Of a DNA stretch of 64,000 nt, positions 60,966 to 64,000 are shown in pieces; the first letter of the stretch is position 1, and each line of letters begins with the position of its first letter. Below the pieces are notes generated by a model, which worked only from the letters and a program-made list of their open reading frames with translations, was not told the DNA's origin and did not search any database. Made by a program: the position numbers and the translations under genes. Source of the stretch: Snuella lapsa (GTDB taxonomy: Bacteria > Bacteroidota > Bacteroidia > Flavobacteriales > Flavobacteriaceae); NCBI RefSeq assembly GCF_039539345.1, contig NZ_BAABCY010000006.1, positions 1 through 64,000 on the forward strand. The letters run 5' to 3'.

Positions 60966-62006
60966 TTATCTAGCAACACGTCCTGAAGCATCACCTCCCA
61001 TTAATTTTTCAACTTCTGCAACTGTTACCAAATTAGCATCTCCTTTGATGGTATGTTTTAAACAGGATGCTGCTACTGCAAAATCCAAGGCATTTTGGTC
61101 ATCTTCGGGATAGGTTAACAATCCATATATTAAACCTCCCATAAACGAATCACCTCCACCAACACGGTCTACAATATCTGTAATTTGATACTGGCGGGTT
61201 TCATACATTTTTTTGCCATCGTATAAAACACCAGCCCAGGTATTATGTGACGCAGAAATAGAACCTCTTAATGTTGTAATAACCTTTTTGGCTCTTGGGA
61301 ATTTTTTCATCATTTGTTGACAAACCGACAAAAAGGCCTCTGCTTTTACATTATGACCTTCTGTTTGAACACTAATTCCTTCTGGTTTTATGCCAAAATG
61401 CATCTCGGCATCTTCTTCATTTCCTAGAATAATATCGCAATATGATGTTAATTCGGTCATGATAGCCTCCCTATCTCCTCCATATTTCCATAATTTTGCA
61501 CGGTAATTCAAATCGGTTGAAATCGTGATACCCTTTGCACTGGCTGCTTTAACTGCCTCCAAGCACACATCGGCAGCACCTTGAGAAATCGCCGGTGTAA
61601 TTCCTGTCCAATGAAACCATTCTACACCTTCAAAAACAGCATCCCAATTAATCATACCTAGCTCTATTTCTGCCATGGCCGAATGGGCTCGATCGTATAC
61701 CACTTTACTTCCTCTAGATACTGCACCGGTCTCTAAGAAATAAATACCTAAACGATCTCCTCCATAAACAATCTTGTCGACACCAACACCGCGTTTACGC
61801 ATTTCCATCATCGCACATTCACCAATATCGTTTTTTGGTAAGCGCGTTACAAAATCAACTGGTATCCCATAATTTGCCAACGACACCGCTACGTTAGACT
61901 CTCCTCCTCCATAAACCACATCAAAACTACTGGCTTGGGAAAATCTTAAAAATCCCTGTGGAGCTAACCTTAACATGATTTCTCCAAATGTTACTACTCT
62001 ACTCAT
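60966..62006 (-). CDS. kdgK: 2-keto-3-deoxygluconate kinase (PfkB family)
   Basis: 346 residues of the PfkB/ribokinase superfamily: start VVTFGEIMLRLAPQGFLRF, sugar-binding YGGGESNVAVSLANYG, and C-terminal catalytic motif DRVGGGDSFMGGLIYGL with the Asp base. KDG kinases of Bacteroidota have this length and the LAPQG start. It phosphorylates KDG to KDPG for the aldolase encoded next. An operator palindrome lies 23-42 bases upstream of its start. Confidence 0.93.
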   Translation of the reverse strand: MSRVVTFGEIMLRLAPQGFLRFSQASSFDVVYGGGESNVAVSLANYGIPVDFVTRLPKNDIGECAMMEMRKRGVGVDKIVYGGDRLGIYFLETGAVSRGSKVVYDRAHSAMAEIELGMINWDAVFEGVEWFHWTGITPAISQGAADVCLEAVKAASAKGITISTDLNYRAKLWKYGGDREAIMTELTSYCDIILGNEEDAEMHFGIKPEGISVQTEGHNVKAEAFLSVCQQMMKKFPRAKKVITTLRGSISASHNTWAGVLYDGKKMYETRQYQITDIVDRVGGGDSFMGGLIYGLLTYPEDDQNALDFAVAASCLKHTIKGDANLVTVAEVEKLMGGDASGRVAR

Positions 62007-62028
62007 ATTCTACTTTAAATTAAACAAC

Positions 62029-62048
62029 TTGCTTAATCGTTTAAGCAG
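62029..62048. promoter_or_regulatory. LacI-type operator upstream of kdgK
   Basis: TTGCTTAATCGTTTAAGCAG: arms GCTTAA/TTAAGC around a central CG, as in LacI-family operators. It is nearly identical to the site at 62120-62139. It is 23 bases upstream of the kdgK ATG, where a bound repressor would block expression. Confidence 0.75.
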
Positions 62049-62119
62049 TTGTGTCTAAAAGAAATCAAAACATTAAATAGCATCTAGATGTTTTGATTAT
62101 ACCGACTAATACGTTATTT

Positions 62120-62139
62120 TTGCTTAAACGATTAAGCAA
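62120..62139. promoter_or_regulatory. LacI-type operator upstream of the divergent lacI gene
   Basis: TTGCTTAAACGATTAAGCAA: a 20-base palindrome with central CG and only the positions flanking the centre mismatched. It sits 14 bases before the proposed TTG start of the LacI gene and 91 bases, centre to centre, from the kdgK-proximal operator. Confidence 0.75.
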
Positions 62140-62152
62140 AGCTATAAAAAAT

Positions 62153-63187
62153 TTGGGAAATAAAAAAAGAACGACCATAAAAGACATTGCCAACGTCTTA
62201 GATATTTCTCCTGCGGCTGTTTCTAAAGCCTTGCATGGAGACTCTCGTATTAGTGCTAAAACAATAGAAGCCGTAAAGGAAGTTGCTAAAAAACTAAATT
62301 ACCAACCCAACCATCTCGCAAGTGCCTTAAGAAAAGGCAAAAGTAATTTAGTAGGCGTTATAGTTCCCAAAACTAACAGTAACTTTTTTTCTTCTGTTAT
62401 CCAAAATATAGAAGAAATTTTAAACAAAGAAGGGTACAATATTATTATAACACAATCTAATGAGTCTTTTAAAAAGGAATGCAACAATATAGATGCACTT
62501 TTATTTACCCAAGTTGATGGTATCATTGCCTCTATGGCGAATGAAACTATTGATCTTGATTATTACGAAAAGATTAAGTCCTATGGGATTCCTTTAATTC
62601 TGTTTGATCGTGGTGAGAATAATTTAAATGTTGATTACATAGGTATAGATGATTACCAAAGTAGTCATCTAATTATAGAACATCTAGTAGGTCAGGGCTG
62701 TAAACGTATAGCACATATAGGAGGTTTTAAGCATACCAGAATTTACAATAATAGAATTCGTGGCTATGTTGACGCAATAAAAAAACATAATTTACCTCTT
62801 GATGATGAATTGCTGTTTGAGAGTAGTTTAACGATTGAAGACGGAAGAGAAAAAATGAACCAGTTATTAGCATTAAAAAACAGACCTGACGCCGTATATG
62901 TTGCTGGAGATTATGCTGCTCTAGGTGCTTTACAAGTATTAAAAGAAAATCGTATTAATATCCCTAAGGATATCGCTCTTGTTGGTTTTGGCAATGAACC
63001 TTTTACATCTATGGTTAGCCCAACTATTTCGAGTATCAATCAGCACAGTGGAGAAATTGGAAGACAGGCAGCTTTAACATTTCTGGAGCGTGTAAAAATG
63101 ACTCCAGTAAAGCAAACATTGAACAAAATAATTCTTAATGCCGAATTGATTGTAAGGGATTCTTCTAATATTAATTGGAACCTTTAA
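62153..63187 (+). CDS. LacI-family transcriptional regulator of the kdgK-eda unit
   Basis: About 344 residues from the TTG at 62153: GNKKRTTIKDIANVLDISPA with the HTH, hinge NYQPNHLASALRKGKS, then an effector domain (VGVIVPKTNSNFFSSVIQNI, ALVGFGNEPFTSMVSPTISS). The family normally begins here. An upstream in-frame TTG at 62093 would force the operator at 62120 to be translated, which is unlikely. It is divergent from kdgK with two matching operators in between, so it probably represses itself and the KDG genes. Confidence 0.9.
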   Translation: MGNKKRTTIKDIANVLDISPAAVSKALHGDSRISAKTIEAVKEVAKKLNYQPNHLASALRKGKSNLVGVIVPKTNSNFFSSVIQNIEEILNKEGYNIIITQSNESFKKECNNIDALLFTQVDGIIASMANETIDLDYYEKIKSYGIPLILFDRGENNLNVDYIGIDDYQSSHLIIEHLVGQGCKRIAHIGGFKHTRIYNNRIRGYVDAIKKHNLPLDDELLFESSLTIEDGREKMNQLLALKNRPDAVYVAGDYAALGALQVLKENRINIPKDIALVGFGNEPFTSMVSPTISSINQHSGEIGRQAALTFLERVKMTPVKQTLNKIILNAELIVRDSSNINWNL

Positions 63188-63189
63188 AA

Positions 63190-64000
63190 TTAATAATATG
63201 AATCTACCTTATGCTTGTTTAAATAGTCTGCGATCCCAATTTTTTGAGCCTCTTTTTTAAACTCTGCAGGAGCTTTTTTAAATGATTTTTTAAAACATCT
63301 AGAAAAATATTTTGGATCGTTAAAACCTGTCATGAATGCAGACTCCGAAACAGAATAACCATATTTGGTAAGTAAAACAGCGGCTTTTTTTAATCGTATA
63401 AGCCTAACAAAATCTAACAAGCTATGACCAGTCAAAGCTTGACATTTCCTATAAATACTAGAATATCCCATATTTAACATATCAGATAGTTCCTCCATTT
63501 TAAAATTCGCATCATCCATCCTTAAGTTAATATTTGCCACAAGATTTTCAAGAAAAACTTCATCTTGGGATTTCTTTTCTTTTAGATTGGGACTACTTAT
63601 AAACTCTTTTCGATATTTGGATATTATATGCTCCTTAGACATAATAATATTTTTCACTTTAAGCAATAACTCATTGGTGTTAAAAGGTTTACTTATATAT
63701 TCAATGGCTCCAGATTGCAACCCTGTTAACTTAGATTTGGTAGAGTTCTTAGCCGTTAACAACACAACAGGTATATGCTTTGTTAAGTGATCCTCTTGAA
63801 GTTTTTTGCACATTTCTATCCCGTCCAGTTCAGGCATCATAATATCACTTAAAATAAGATCGGGGAAGTTACTTTTAGCATAATAATACCCTTCTTCTCC
63901 ATTTTCGGCTAGAATAACATTATATTCATTACAAAGGATATCCTTTAAAAAGCTTTGAAGGTCATAATTATCTTCTACAATTAAAACCGTCTTTTTTAAT
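63190..64000 (-). CDS. Hybrid two-component regulator, C-terminal receiver and AraC HTH part (cut by window edge)
   Basis: The frame is open from the window end to the stop at 63190. It reads KTVLIVEDNYDLQSFLKDIL and FPDLILSDIMMPELDG (phospho-acceptor Asp), then LLTAKNS and YISKPFN of a receiver domain. An AraC-type DNA-binding domain follows (FKMEELSDMLNMGYSSIYRK, YSVSESAFMTGFNDPKYFSR, CFKKSFKKAPAEFKKEA). The missing upstream part is expected to be a periplasmic sensor plus histidine kinase of the HTCS type that controls polysaccharide loci. It converges with the LacI gene, 2 bases apart. Confidence 0.9.
   Translation of the reverse strand, partial: LKKTVLIVEDNYDLQSFLKDILCNEYNVILAENGEEGYYYAKSNFPDLILSDIMMPELDGIEMCKKLQEDHLTKHIPVVLLTAKNSTKSKLTGLQSGAIEYISKPFNTNELLLKVKNIIMSKEHIISKYRKEFISSPNLKEKKSQDEVFLENLVANINLRMDDANFKMEELSDMLNMGYSSIYRKCQALTGHSLLDFVRLIRLKKAAVLLTKYGYSVSESAFMTGFNDPKYFSRCFKKSFKKAPAEFKKEAQKIGIADYLNKHKVDSYY

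Noticed and set aside
62093..62152. N-terminal extension of the right-hand LacI regulator from TTG at 62093
   Set aside because: It would translate the operator palindrome; the LacI DNA-binding domain begins at about 62153.

Overview
The window looks like a chromosomal segment of a Bacteroidota bacterium, most likely a (marine) Flavobacteriaceae. The evidence is AT-rich DNA, two SusC/SusD outer-membrane uptake loci each headed by an ECF sigma factor and a FecR anti-sigma factor, BlaI/M56 regulatory pairs, a hybrid two-component regulator at the right edge, and lipoproteins with Bacteroidota-type lipoboxes. No rRNA, tRNA, CRISPR array, prophage or insertion sequence was seen.

Layout, left to right. 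(1) 58-12664, minus strand: sigma factor, FecR, SusC, SusD, a terminator, then an 848-residue lipoprotein with an internal duplication, an FAD-dependent oxidoreductase with a carbohydrate-binding-like N-terminus, and a secreted protein of unknown function. (2) 12885-21339: M20 dipeptidase, EamA transporter, a sulfide:quinone-oxidoreductase-like flavoprotein, a BlaI repressor with three operator palindromes, an M56 sensor peptidase carrying ExbD-like and FecR-like segments, a DUF4407 membrane protein, an NTF2-like protein and a GNAT acetyltransferase. (3) 21405-32769: a hydroxyproline / prolyl-peptide catabolic cluster with M24 peptidase, D-amino-acid oxidase-type flavoprotein, S9 peptidase, hydroxyproline epimerase, DUF885 peptidase, ketoglutarate-semialdehyde dehydrogenase and DHDPS-family deaminase. 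A divergent AraC regulator follows, overlapped by a 48-residue membrane protein. (4) 32772-38720: small housekeeping and hypothetical genes, including ruvC, a hemW whose conserved N-terminus has no normal start codon, and a decayed GIY-YIG nuclease gene. (5) 38963-47992: second sigma/FecR/SusC/SusD locus with a fasciclin lipoprotein and another lipoprotein. (6) 48267-50295: glycosyltransferase and a beta-rich secreted protein. (7) 50282-55344: BlaI, an M56 protein with four tandem TonB C-terminal domains, a TPR protein and a lipoprotein that is itself a diverged TonB C-terminal domain. (8) 55831-58629: LuxR-type response regulator, TPR histidine kinase and a tiny lipoprotein. (9) 58982-64000: LacI regulator, KDPG aldolase, KDG kinase, a divergent LacI regulator with two matching operators, and the C-terminal part of a hybrid two-component regulator that runs off the window.

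The strongest candidate for an undescribed system is the pair of BlaI/M56 modules. In both, a membrane zinc-peptidase sensor is fused to parts of the Ton energy-transduction or signalling machinery: TonB C-terminal domains in one, ExbD-like plus FecR-like segments in the other. Each also has its own palindromic operator array. Neither SusCD locus contains a recognisable glycoside hydrolase or polysaccharide lyase, so their substrates are not evident. The KDG kinase/KDPG aldolase block at the right is the usual end of uronate catabolism and probably belongs to a carbohydrate locus beyond the window.
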